Assembly: GCA_002418775.1 (NCBI GenBank)
Contig: DIEU01000049.1
Coordinates: 824 to 64,823 of the forward strand
DNA length: 64,000 nucleotides
Reading direction: 5' to 3'
Origin: Firmicutes bacterium UBA5766
GTDB lineage: Bacteria > Bacillota > Desulfotomaculia > Desulfotomaculales > Nap2-2B
The position numbers were made by a program, and so were the translations under genes. Of this stretch, positions 26,799-35,006 are shown one piece after another. The notes beneath the pieces are model-generated. The model saw nothing but the letters and a program-made list of their open reading frames with translations. It had not been told where the DNA came from and made no database searches. How positions within the stretch are numbered: position 1 is the first letter of the stretch; every line of letters begins with the position of its first letter.

Positions 26799-26833
26799 AT
26801 TGTATTTATTACATGCAAAGAAGGTATTTTTAA

Positions 26834-28057
26834 ATGCTTATCTTGAGAAATAAAAAAATTAAAAATTTATTAATTATTTTTATTGTTATATTGCCATTAA
26901 TAGTTGTTTTTTTATTTAAGGAAAAACAAAGTTATTCAAGTGAGAATATTAATAATATTAGTATATATAATTTGGATTGGAATAAATTATTAAATATGTG
27001 GATAGGAGCAGAGAATACAAGATCTGACATTGAAACCGCAAGAAAAGAGATCTTAAGTGCTATATTAGCATACCAAGTTGAAGAAATAGTTAGAGGCGCA
27101 GAGAATGATCAAGATAAATGTATCAGAATAGCTAAATGGATTGCTTCTAACATTTCTAATAGAGAGCCCCTAGGAAAAGATGAATATGGATGGTATGCAT
27201 ACCGTTCCGGATTATGCGGAGCTCGTTCACGGCTTTTTGTTGAGATGTTAAAATACCAGCATATACCTTCCAGAGTGTTCAATATGTATAATTATGGAAA
27301 AATAGGAGGTGAGCATTCCTGTGCGCAAGTATATTATAGTGGGAAATGGCATTTTTTTGATGTTACCTATGCAGGGATTTTCGTAAAAAATAATGATGTC
27401 TTGTCTTGGGAAGAGATAATTTCAGCTCCAAAAGAGGCTATGAAGAATATGGTTGTTTTTGAGGATACTTTAGATCGATGGAGAGCGGTTAATGATGACC
27501 CAGTAAATCGTAAAAATGTTAATAACAATGAGAGAATGCATATTGCTTATTCCGAAGAGAATTTAAAGAATGCTAAATCCTATGGGTTTTATAAATATAA
27601 TGATGTAAAAATATTATATCCATTAATTAACTGGTCTGTTATAGATAATGATAAGATATCAATAGGGAGTATAGATAAAGATTTTAATGATGTTAATAAT
27701 GATGATATTCAGAAAAAAATAAGTGCGCAACTTGGAGTAGCGTTAGGTACAGGAAGGGATACGTTTCATACGACTTGGAAATTTAAGAATTGTATTCCCG
27801 GTAAGGCTTATAGTATAAAATATTCTATTTATAAATCTAACGATCCTGATATAGCCTTTTGGGCTAAAAGTGAAGAAGCAAAACTGGTTTCGGGTGGAAC
27901 TTTTATTTCCAGTAAATCGTTGGTGAATGGAGATATTCATATATGGGAGATCAGATTCATTCCAACTAATACAGAATGCTCTATTTCTGTAGGATATGAA
28001 TTTAGGGATCAAGGGAAGTTACTTTATGTTGATATGATAGAAATTAATAAAGTGTAA
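26834..28057 (+). CDS. membrane-anchored transglutaminase-like protein
   Basis: 407 residues with an N-terminal hydrophobic anchor (~10-28). The core at ~90-180 carries a clear transglutaminase/papain-like triad: Cys128 in GLCGARSRLFVEML, His161 in GGEHSCAQVYY and Asp176 in WHFFDVTYAG. A beta-sandwich-like C-terminal region (~270-405) could bind carbohydrate. Such domains act as proteases, cross-linkers or amidases outside the cell. The gene is AT-rich and is followed 37 bases later by a C5-epimerase-like gene. GAAGG about ten bases upstream supports the ATG. Confidence 0.65.
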   Translation: MLILRNKKIKNLLIIFIVILPLIVVFLFKEKQSYSSENINNISIYNLDWNKLLNMWIGAENTRSDIETARKEILSAILAYQVEEIVRGAENDQDKCIRIAKWIASNISNREPLGKDEYGWYAYRSGLCGARSRLFVEMLKYQHIPSRVFNMYNYGKIGGEHSCAQVYYSGKWHFFDVTYAGIFVKNNDVLSWEEIISAPKEAMKNMVVFEDTLDRWRAVNDDPVNRKNVNNNERMHIAYSEENLKNAKSYGFYKYNDVKILYPLINWSVIDNDKISIGSIDKDFNDVNNDDIQKKISAQLGVALGTGRDTFHTTWKFKNCIPGKAYSIKYSIYKSNDPDIAFWAKSEEAKLVSGGTFISSKSLVNGDIHIWEIRFIPTNTECSISVGYEFRDQGKLLYVDMIEINKV

Positions 28058-28094
28058 TATATACATATTAATAATTCCATAGGATGTGTTATAT

Positions 28095-29744
28095 ATGATA
28101 TCTTGTTTAAAGCAAATAAGATTAATATTAGTATTGTTTATAATCATGTTATCGTTATTACTATATTTATATTTTGCAAGAAATGGTATCTGTAATACTG
28201 AAAATATAACTAGCGCTTCCTTAAGTTTAAATAGCCCAAAAGAGTTATACCCACCTTTTTATAATCATTTAGCCGTCAGTTTTTTTAGTACTAAAAATCG
28301 CAGTATTGATAAATATGGTGTTATAATCCAAAATTATGATGGGAAGGGCTACAATGAACCGGGATGGCAGTATTCACCAACTTTGATAGGACAATATATA
28401 CTTTATTGTATAAGAAAAACCATTAATAGTGAAGAAGTCAAAGATGTTAATGGTAGAAATACTAAAGATATAATAGAAGCTAATGCAAATTATTTAGTAA
28501 AAACTGCAATAAAAAGACAATATAATGGCAAGGAATTTATTGTGTGGAAGTTTGATTTCCCTAACCCAACATTTCTGGCCCCTTCAGGTTGGGTATCTGC
28601 AATGACAAATGGAATTTGTGCAGTTGCGCTTCTTGAAGCTTCTCAATTGATTACGGAGCATTCTGATGAGTATAAAAATATAGCGATTAAAGCGGCACAT
28701 GCTTTTATGGTTCCAGTTGATTCAGGGGGGGTTATGTCGTATCTTAATAAAGATAGTTGCTTTTTTGAGGAAATAGCTTACCCAAATATAGAAAAATCTC
28801 ATATTCTTAATGGAAATTTATATGGTTTATTTGGATTACGTGCCTTCGCATTGGCAATGCCTGAATTCGAAGATATATATAAGAAAGGAATAAACGGTAC
28901 TATAAATTTGTTAGATAAATATGATGCTGGTTTTATAAGTCTTTATGATCTTAATAACTGCAGATTAGCGCCGAGGGGAAATTATAATTTTATACATATT
29001 CAACAATTATTATTTCTTTATTTAGAAACAAGAAATCCTCTTTTTTTAGAATATGCTGTCAGGTTTGCGCGTTATGAAAAGCCAGCAAAATATTCGATAT
29101 ATAACAATAGTTCGCAAATCAATTCACTTTCCTTTGGGAAAAAGGATTTTTGGAAGAAGGCCGGTATTCAGCAAATAAAAATAGTTTTTGATAAGCCGCA
29201 GCAAGTAGAATCGATATTTGTTCAGTCGAAATATAACTACTCAGGATTTGATAAGTTTGAGATAAAGGCCAGTTTGGGCAAAAATATTTTTATTCCTTCG
29301 GTATCGCTTAGAAAGTCTGCGTCAGGTCTGGATCATGCTATCATTTTTGATGATGAAAATAAATGTGATATTATTTATCTAGAATTAAAACCAATTAACA
29401 AGGAATTACAGCTATATGGTATTGATGTCCTTACAAAGGAAAGAAGAGAAAGTTCCATAGCAATAATATATGATACTAGTAAGACTAATAATACTATAAT
29501 TTCTGATCCTATACATGAAGATATAAATAAATATGTTAATAATAAAAAGTTAATTGTGCTTGCATCTAATTCTCAAGAAAAGAATGTTGATATAAATAAA
29601 AATTTGAAGGTAAAAAATAACAAAATAATTGATTATTATTTTATATATGATAAGCACAACGCACCTTTTTGGTTCGGACTTAATAAAAATTATGATAAGG
29701 AGTATATTAGAGTAATCGAAATGTTTGCAGATGGTGTTTATTAG
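28095..29744 (+). CDS. D-glucuronyl C5-epimerase-like membrane-anchored protein
   Basis: 549 residues from ATG 28095; an upstream GTG at 28086 is in frame but less likely. There is an N-terminal membrane anchor. The region ~85-320 matches the C-terminal domain of heparan/alginate-type glucuronyl C5-epimerases: EPGWQYSPTLIGQY, APSGWVSAMTNGICAVAL, HILNGNLYGLFGLRAF, DAGFISLYDL and NFIHIQQLLFLY. A discoidin-like beta-sandwich (~350-450) follows. The expected reaction is inversion at C5 of uronic acid residues within a polymer, outside the membrane. A diacetamido-uronic acid made by the wbp-type genes of this locus could be the substrate. No gene lies between its stop and 29865. Confidence 0.65.
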   Translation: MISCLKQIRLILVLFIIMLSLLLYLYFARNGICNTENITSASLSLNSPKELYPPFYNHLAVSFFSTKNRSIDKYGVIIQNYDGKGYNEPGWQYSPTLIGQYILYCIRKTINSEEVKDVNGRNTKDIIEANANYLVKTAIKRQYNGKEFIVWKFDFPNPTFLAPSGWVSAMTNGICAVALLEASQLITEHSDEYKNIAIKAAHAFMVPVDSGGVMSYLNKDSCFFEEIAYPNIEKSHILNGNLYGLFGLRAFALAMPEFEDIYKKGINGTINLLDKYDAGFISLYDLNNCRLAPRGNYNFIHIQQLLFLYLETRNPLFLEYAVRFARYEKPAKYSIYNNSSQINSLSFGKKDFWKKAGIQQIKIVFDKPQQVESIFVQSKYNYSGFDKFEIKASLGKNIFIPSVSLRKSASGLDHAIIFDDENKCDIIYLELKPINKELQLYGIDVLTKERRESSIAIIYDTSKTNNTIISDPIHEDINKYVNNKKLIVLASNSQEKNVDINKNLKVKNNKIIDYYFIYDKHNAPFWFGLNKNYDKEYIRVIEMFADGVY

Positions 29745-29864
29745 AATGTAGTAATTAAGATTCTAGAGCTATTTTCAGTAATGATTTTAATCGAAAAGTG
29801 GAATGCGAAATAACTTTAGATAAAGCTGACATGATTGATTTTGCATGAGGATAGGAGTCTTACT

Positions 29865-31754
29865 ATGTGTGGAATTAGTGGGTTAATTGGAAAATCAATT
29901 TCTATTAAATCTAAAGATCTTTTATCTAAACTTGCCCACCGCGGTCCGGACGGTGAGGGGGAATGGTTTTCAACCGACAAGTCAGTATGGCTCGGACACC
30001 GCCGTCTTGCTATTATTGACCCGGAGGGCGGAAAACAACCATTATCCAACGAAGATGGCACAGTATGGATAACTTTTAACGGCTGCATATATAACTATCT
30101 CGAACTGGCGCAGACTCTTAGGCAAAAGGGTCACCGCTTCCGCAGTTATACTGATACGGAGGTAATTGTTCACGCTTACGAAGAATATGGTGTGGAATGC
30201 CTGAAGTACTTTATTGGTATGTTTGCTTTCGCGATTTGGGATGAAAAAAAGAAAAAACTTTTTTGTGCCAGGGATCGGCTGGGTGTTAAACCATTCTATT
30301 ATTCTGATCAGAAAAACGCCTTTATTTTTGCATCCGAAATTAAAGCTCTTTTAGCGACAGATCTTATCCAAAAGGAAGTAAATCACAAATCGCTCCAGGA
30401 ATACCTTGTGTTTCAGACAGTGCTGGGAGAAAAGACACTGTTTAATAAGATAAATAAACTGCTGCCGGGGCATTACATGTTAGTTGATAAAAAAGGCAGG
30501 ATTGTTGAGAATAAAAAATACTGGGATATTGCTTTCGATATTGATTATGAACATACAGAAGAATATTTCGTTGACCGCCTGCGGGTACTTTTAGAAGATG
30601 CCGTAAAGATTCGCCTGCGTTCGGATGTACCCCTGGGAGCTCACCTTTCCGGGGGCCTGGACTCCAGCGCTGTTGTCTGCCTGGCTTCGATGCTTAATGT
30701 TACCGGAGACAGGCTGAAAACTTTTACCGGCGCTTTTAACGAAGGCGAAAAGTTTGACGAGACCCGGTACGCACGTCTGGTCGCCGAAAAAGCCGGAGCT
30801 GATTGCCTTGAAATATACCCAACGGCGGATGATTTTGTTGATACCCTTCAAAAGATCATCTATTACATGGACGAACCTTCCGCCGGGCCGGGTGTCTTTC
30901 CCCAATACATGGTTTCGCGTTTAGCTTCGGAACACGTTAAAGTAGTGCTTGGCGGGCAGGGGGGCGACGAGATTTTTGCAGGGTATGCCCGTTATTTGGT
31001 TGGTTATTTGGAGGAATGTCTCAAAGGCGCCATTGAAGAAACTGAAAGCCGTGCTCAGTATGCGGCTACCCTTTCTTCAATTATCTCCAGCCTCCCAATG
31101 CTTCAGCAGTATATACCAATGCTTCGCTATTTCTGGGCGGAAGGTCTTTTTGAACCACAAGCCCAACGTTATTTCAGACTGATGGACCGTTCCGCCGGAG
31201 TCAGGCAGATTTATAAAGAAGATGTTTTTGAAAACAGTGTGGATTTCGTCGAGACATTTCAAAAAATATTTTACGGTTCAAATGCGGAATCATTTTTAAA
31301 CCGGATGCTGTTTTTTGACTTGAAAGTACACCTGCCGGCTTTATTGCACGTCGAGGACAGGACCAGTATGGCCTGGGGGCTGGAGTCGCGGGTACCCTTA
31401 TTGGACCACAGGATAGCTGATCTGATGGCAAGTGTGCCGCCGAACATAAAGTTCAAAAGCGGCCAGCCAAAGTATCTCTTCCGTAAAGCGATTAAAAATA
31501 TAGTTCCTGAAGAAATACACAAGCGCAAAGATAAAATGGGCTTTCCGGTTCCCCTGCACCTATGGTTTAAGGGGAAGCTGAGGGATTATACCCGCGAGGC
31601 GCTTCTTGATAATGCAGCGAGGCAAAGGGGCATATTCAACCCGGAAGCAATAGAAACCGCAATCGAGCAAGAGCAGGACTTCGGCCGGGTGATTTGGGGC
31701 GCCCTCTGTTTGGAACTCTGGTTTAAAACATTTATTGACAAGTCAGGAGAATAA
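29865..31754 (+). CDS. asnB: AsnB-type glutamine amidotransferase (asparagine synthetase family)
   Basis: Start ATG 29865, seven bases after AGGAG, so that Cys2 becomes the N-terminal nucleophile (MCGISG). 629 residues: an Ntn glutaminase domain (1-~210; HRRLAIID and GCIYNYLEL) and an ATP-pyrophosphatase synthetase domain with the PP-loop SGGLDSSAVVC and the GGQGGDEIFAGY segment. Free asparagine synthesis is one possibility. In glycan loci such enzymes often convert a uronic acid carboxyl to the amide (uronamide), which would fit the uronic acid pathway here. GC content returns to the genomic level at this gene. Confidence 0.88.
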   Translation: MCGISGLIGKSISIKSKDLLSKLAHRGPDGEGEWFSTDKSVWLGHRRLAIIDPEGGKQPLSNEDGTVWITFNGCIYNYLELAQTLRQKGHRFRSYTDTEVIVHAYEEYGVECLKYFIGMFAFAIWDEKKKKLFCARDRLGVKPFYYSDQKNAFIFASEIKALLATDLIQKEVNHKSLQEYLVFQTVLGEKTLFNKINKLLPGHYMLVDKKGRIVENKKYWDIAFDIDYEHTEEYFVDRLRVLLEDAVKIRLRSDVPLGAHLSGGLDSSAVVCLASMLNVTGDRLKTFTGAFNEGEKFDETRYARLVAEKAGADCLEIYPTADDFVDTLQKIIYYMDEPSAGPGVFPQYMVSRLASEHVKVVLGGQGGDEIFAGYARYLVGYLEECLKGAIEETESRAQYAATLSSIISSLPMLQQYIPMLRYFWAEGLFEPQAQRYFRLMDRSAGVRQIYKEDVFENSVDFVETFQKIFYGSNAESFLNRMLFFDLKVHLPALLHVEDRTSMAWGLESRVPLLDHRIADLMASVPPNIKFKSGQPKYLFRKAIKNIVPEEIHKRKDKMGFPVPLHLWFKGKLRDYTREALLDNAARQRGIFNPEAIETAIEQEQDFGRVIWGALCLELWFKTFIDKSGE

Positions 31755-31757
31755 AGA

Positions 31758-33740
31758 GTGTGTGGAATAGCCGGCATTGTTAGCTTTGGCGCTCCCATAA
31801 ACGCTAATTTACTTTTAAAAATGACGGAACTGGTCAGTTACAGGGGACCGGATGGAGAGGGCTTTCTATTATGTGAAAATGATAGGAGGCTTTCCAGTTT
31901 ATATACCGATCGAGAAAAAGAAGAATGGCGGAATAAGAAAATTCGCTTTGGTCTCGGGCACAGGCGGTTGGCCATACTTGATCTATCTCAGGCCGGCCGT
32001 CAGCCGATGGGTACACCTGACGGCCGGCTCTGGATCGTCCATAACGGAGAAATATATAATTATATAGAAATAAGAAGTGAGCTGGAGAAGAAAGGATACC
32101 GTTTTTCTACTCATACTGACACGGAAATAATTCTTTACGCCTACCGGGAATGGGGGACCGACTGCCTCAGCAGGTTTAACGGGATGTGGGCTTTCGCAAT
32201 CCTGGATCTGGGGAAAGGTATTTTATTCTGCTCACGGGACCGCGCCGGCATTAAACCGTTTTATTATTTTTTTAATAGAAAGGTTTTTGCATTTTCATCA
32301 GAAATAAAGCAGCTTCTCCTGCTTCCCTGGATGAAGCCGGAAGTGAATCCGGGTGTTCTTTACGATTACCTTTTTTACGGATTACAGGAACATTCCGAAC
32401 AGACTTTTTTTGAAAATATTAACTCACTGCCCGGAGGCCATTTTATCCAAATACCATTGGGGGAAACTCCTAGAGATGTGGATATGAAGATTTATTGGGA
32501 CCCGGATTTGGAACAACGGGAGATGGGGAGTGAAGAAGAATATGCCGGTAAATTACACGATTTGTTAAAAGACAGTATCCGCTTGCGCCTCCGCAGCGAT
32601 GTGCAGGTCGGTTCCTGTTTGTCGGGGGGATTGGATTCTTCTGGAATAGTATGCCTTCTTAGCGAGGAGAGACGGGAAACGGGTTCTTCTAATAATCAGC
32701 TGACATTCTCATCCTGTTTCGAGGATCTCCGCTGGGACGAAAGAAAGTATATCTTTGACGTAATTAAAAAGACAGGCGTCGAGGCCAGGTACGTTTTCCC
32801 TTCTGCCGCAGAGTTGACAGATATCCTGGATAGGCTCACTTATCACCAGGACGGTCCGTTCGGCTCGACCAGCATATTTGCCCAGTGGAAAGTATTTGAA
32901 AGCGCACGGGAGAACGGAGTTACAGTCATGCTGGACGGTCAGGGCGCCGATGAACTTCTCGCCGGCTATTATCCTTATTTGCCCTCATTTTGGTGGGGTT
33001 TGCTCAGAGAAGGGAAATGGTTGAGTTTGTTAAATGAGCTTATCTGGATTACCCTCCGCAATCCTCTGAAGGTAAAAGAAACGCTCATTGAAGCGGCCAA
33101 AGCGTTTGTTTATCAGCGCATGAAGAAGAATTCCGCTGATAGTAACCAGATAAGTTGGGCCAAACCAGAATTTTTACAGACAGGCGCAGAGAAGTCGCCT
33201 TATAAAAAATATCTCGATAGAAGAGGCACACTGAGAAAACAAAAGGGGGGCGGTGAGCTAAATTGGAAGCTTTACGAAAGTTTCCGGTTTACCAGTTTGC
33301 CGGCTCTCCTGCGCTACGAGGACCGAAATTCAATGGCCTTTTCAGTTGAAGCGCGTCTGCCCTTCCTTGATTACCGGATAGTCGAATTCTTATTAGGTCT
33401 TCCTCCCGAACAGAAAATACAGCGAGGTATGACCAAGGCAGTATACCGCCGGGCGATGAAAAGTGTTATTCCGGCTTCTGTGCTGGCCAGAACGGATAAA
33501 ATGGGCTTTGTCACGCCTGAAGAGATCTGGATAAAGGATGCTTTGAGGGGCATAATGGATGAAGCTTTTAAATCTGTGCCCGATGATGATCAATATTTTT
33601 CCCGCAAAGGGCTGCAGGATTTGTATTATTCAGTTTTAAAAGGTGAAAAAGGGTTTAGTTTTTTACCCTGGCGGTTATTCAATTCAATTATCTGGCTGAG
33701 TAACCTGTCATCCAAGGGGATGTCTTTAAAACCGCTGTAA
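31758..33740 (+). CDS. asnB: second AsnB-type amidotransferase
   Basis: 660 residues; GTG 31758 starts it, seven bases after AGGAGA and three bases after the previous stop, leaving Cys2 as nucleophile. It has the same architecture as its neighbour, with LSGGLDSSGIVCL and DGQGADELLAGY, but is clearly diverged, with an extra segment after ~residue 50 and a charged insertion near 460-490. Two unlike AsnB proteins side by side argue for amidation of two sugars, or of one sugar and another acceptor, rather than simple asparagine supply. Confidence 0.88.
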   Translation: MCGIAGIVSFGAPINANLLLKMTELVSYRGPDGEGFLLCENDRRLSSLYTDREKEEWRNKKIRFGLGHRRLAILDLSQAGRQPMGTPDGRLWIVHNGEIYNYIEIRSELEKKGYRFSTHTDTEIILYAYREWGTDCLSRFNGMWAFAILDLGKGILFCSRDRAGIKPFYYFFNRKVFAFSSEIKQLLLLPWMKPEVNPGVLYDYLFYGLQEHSEQTFFENINSLPGGHFIQIPLGETPRDVDMKIYWDPDLEQREMGSEEEYAGKLHDLLKDSIRLRLRSDVQVGSCLSGGLDSSGIVCLLSEERRETGSSNNQLTFSSCFEDLRWDERKYIFDVIKKTGVEARYVFPSAAELTDILDRLTYHQDGPFGSTSIFAQWKVFESARENGVTVMLDGQGADELLAGYYPYLPSFWWGLLREGKWLSLLNELIWITLRNPLKVKETLIEAAKAFVYQRMKKNSADSNQISWAKPEFLQTGAEKSPYKKYLDRRGTLRKQKGGGELNWKLYESFRFTSLPALLRYEDRNSMAFSVEARLPFLDYRIVEFLLGLPPEQKIQRGMTKAVYRRAMKSVIPASVLARTDKMGFVTPEEIWIKDALRGIMDEAFKSVPDDDQYFSRKGLQDLYYSVLKGEKGFSFLPWRLFNSIIWLSNLSSKGMSLKPL

Positions 33741-33752
33741 GGTTGTGTTGAA

Positions 33753-34922
33753 TTGAAGCCTAAAAAGGTTTGTATTTTGGTGCGGAACTACGTAGATCGT
33801 GATCCGCGTGTAGCAAGACAGATACGATGGCTGACGGAGAGCGGCGAATATCAGGTAACTGTCGTCGGATACGGGGAAAGCGGTCTAAATATAAAAGAGA
33901 TTTATAAAGCTGTTACCTTTGAGTCCCGTGCGCGTTCAACTTTGGACAAGTTATTCAGCGCGCCGAAGCTGCTGTTGAACAATTTTACTCCCGCTCTGGC
34001 TGGGAGTATATACTGGAGCATGCCCTTAATCAAAGACATGTATGATGCTGCTCTAGCGGAAGATTACGATATTTTTCACGCTAATGATTGGGATACATTG
34101 CCTATAGCGGCAGCGGCGGCTGATAAACTAAAAACTTCCAAAGTAATCTACGACAGTCATGAATTTGCCACACTTGAGTTTGAAGAAAGCCCGAGATTCA
34201 ACCTTTTTTACAAAAGATTCAGGTCAACTCTGGAAAAAGAAAATATTCACAAGGCATCGGTTGTAATCGCAGTTTCCGGGATGATTTCCGAGGAGTTAAA
34301 TAGAACCTACGGGGTGCGGCCGGAAGTAATTATGAATTGCCCGGAATGGGAAGAAACACGCTACCATGAGCCTGATCCCGGCGATATAAAATTGTGTCAT
34401 CACGGGGTTTACCATACAAGCAGGGGAATTGAAGAACTGATTAAATGCTTAAAACTTCTTGATAATAATTATTCTTTGCATTTCAGGCTGCTTTGTGATA
34501 CAAGGACTATGGAAAAGCTCAAGGGAATAGCACAGAAAGCGGCGCCGGGACGTGTTTTTTTCCATCCTCCGGTTAAACCGGTGGAAATCGTGAGCGTTAT
34601 TAACCAGTATGATCTGGGTGTTTATCTGCTCAAGCCTGTTAACTTCAACAGCAGGGCGGCGCTCCCCAATAAATTTTATGAATTTTTAATGGCTGGTTTG
34701 GGTGTTTGTATCGGGCCGCTTCCGGAAATGCAGCGAGTGGTGGAAAAGTGGGGCTGCGGCGTCGTTTGCGATGGTTTTGACCCCAAAAGCCTGGCAACTG
34801 CGATTTCTTCTCTTTCCCTGAAAGAGATGTCTGTTTATAAAACGCGTGCGCTGGAGGCTGCTAAAGAGCTAAACGCCGGAGTAGAAGGCAATAAATTTAA
34901 GAACATCTATAGAAACCTGTAG
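33753..34922 (+). CDS. GT4-type glycosyltransferase
   Basis: 389 residues from TTG 33753 (no better start; AAGG ten bases upstream). GT-B signatures: VRNYVDRDPRVARQI, HANDWDTLPIAAAAA, YDSHEFATLEF, then the donor half with HHGVYHTSRGIEEL and LPNKFYEFLMAGLGV. It probably acts on the cytoplasmic face in glycan assembly. A ~50-base stretch of its C-terminal coding region (34715-34764) is copied, with changes, at 36393-36445. Confidence 0.82.
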   Translation: MKPKKVCILVRNYVDRDPRVARQIRWLTESGEYQVTVVGYGESGLNIKEIYKAVTFESRARSTLDKLFSAPKLLLNNFTPALAGSIYWSMPLIKDMYDAALAEDYDIFHANDWDTLPIAAAAADKLKTSKVIYDSHEFATLEFEESPRFNLFYKRFRSTLEKENIHKASVVIAVSGMISEELNRTYGVRPEVIMNCPEWEETRYHEPDPGDIKLCHHGVYHTSRGIEELIKCLKLLDNNYSLHFRLLCDTRTMEKLKGIAQKAAPGRVFFHPPVKPVEIVSVINQYDLGVYLLKPVNFNSRAALPNKFYEFLMAGLGVCIGPLPEMQRVVEKWGCGVVCDGFDPKSLATAISSLSLKEMSVYKTRALEAAKELNAGVEGNKFKNIYRNL

Positions 34923-34924
34923 TT

Positions 34925-34995
34925 TTACGTTATTGTTCAAAAGGAAAACATATTAGATTATTTACATGTCTTACGAGGACATGCGTAGAAAATGG
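34925..34995 (+). pseudogene. broken duplicate of the 5' end of the glycosyltransferase gene at 36476
   Basis: This stretch is about 80% identical by eye to 36449-36516, which holds the ribosome binding site and first codons of the downstream glycosyltransferase (shared CAAAAGGAAAAC and GAGGACATGCG). Here the ATG has become ATT and one base is missing, so nothing is translated from it. Its end overlaps the ribosome binding site of the fibronectin-domain gene. Confidence 0.7.
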
Positions 34996-35006
34996 AGGTG
35001 GCGACT

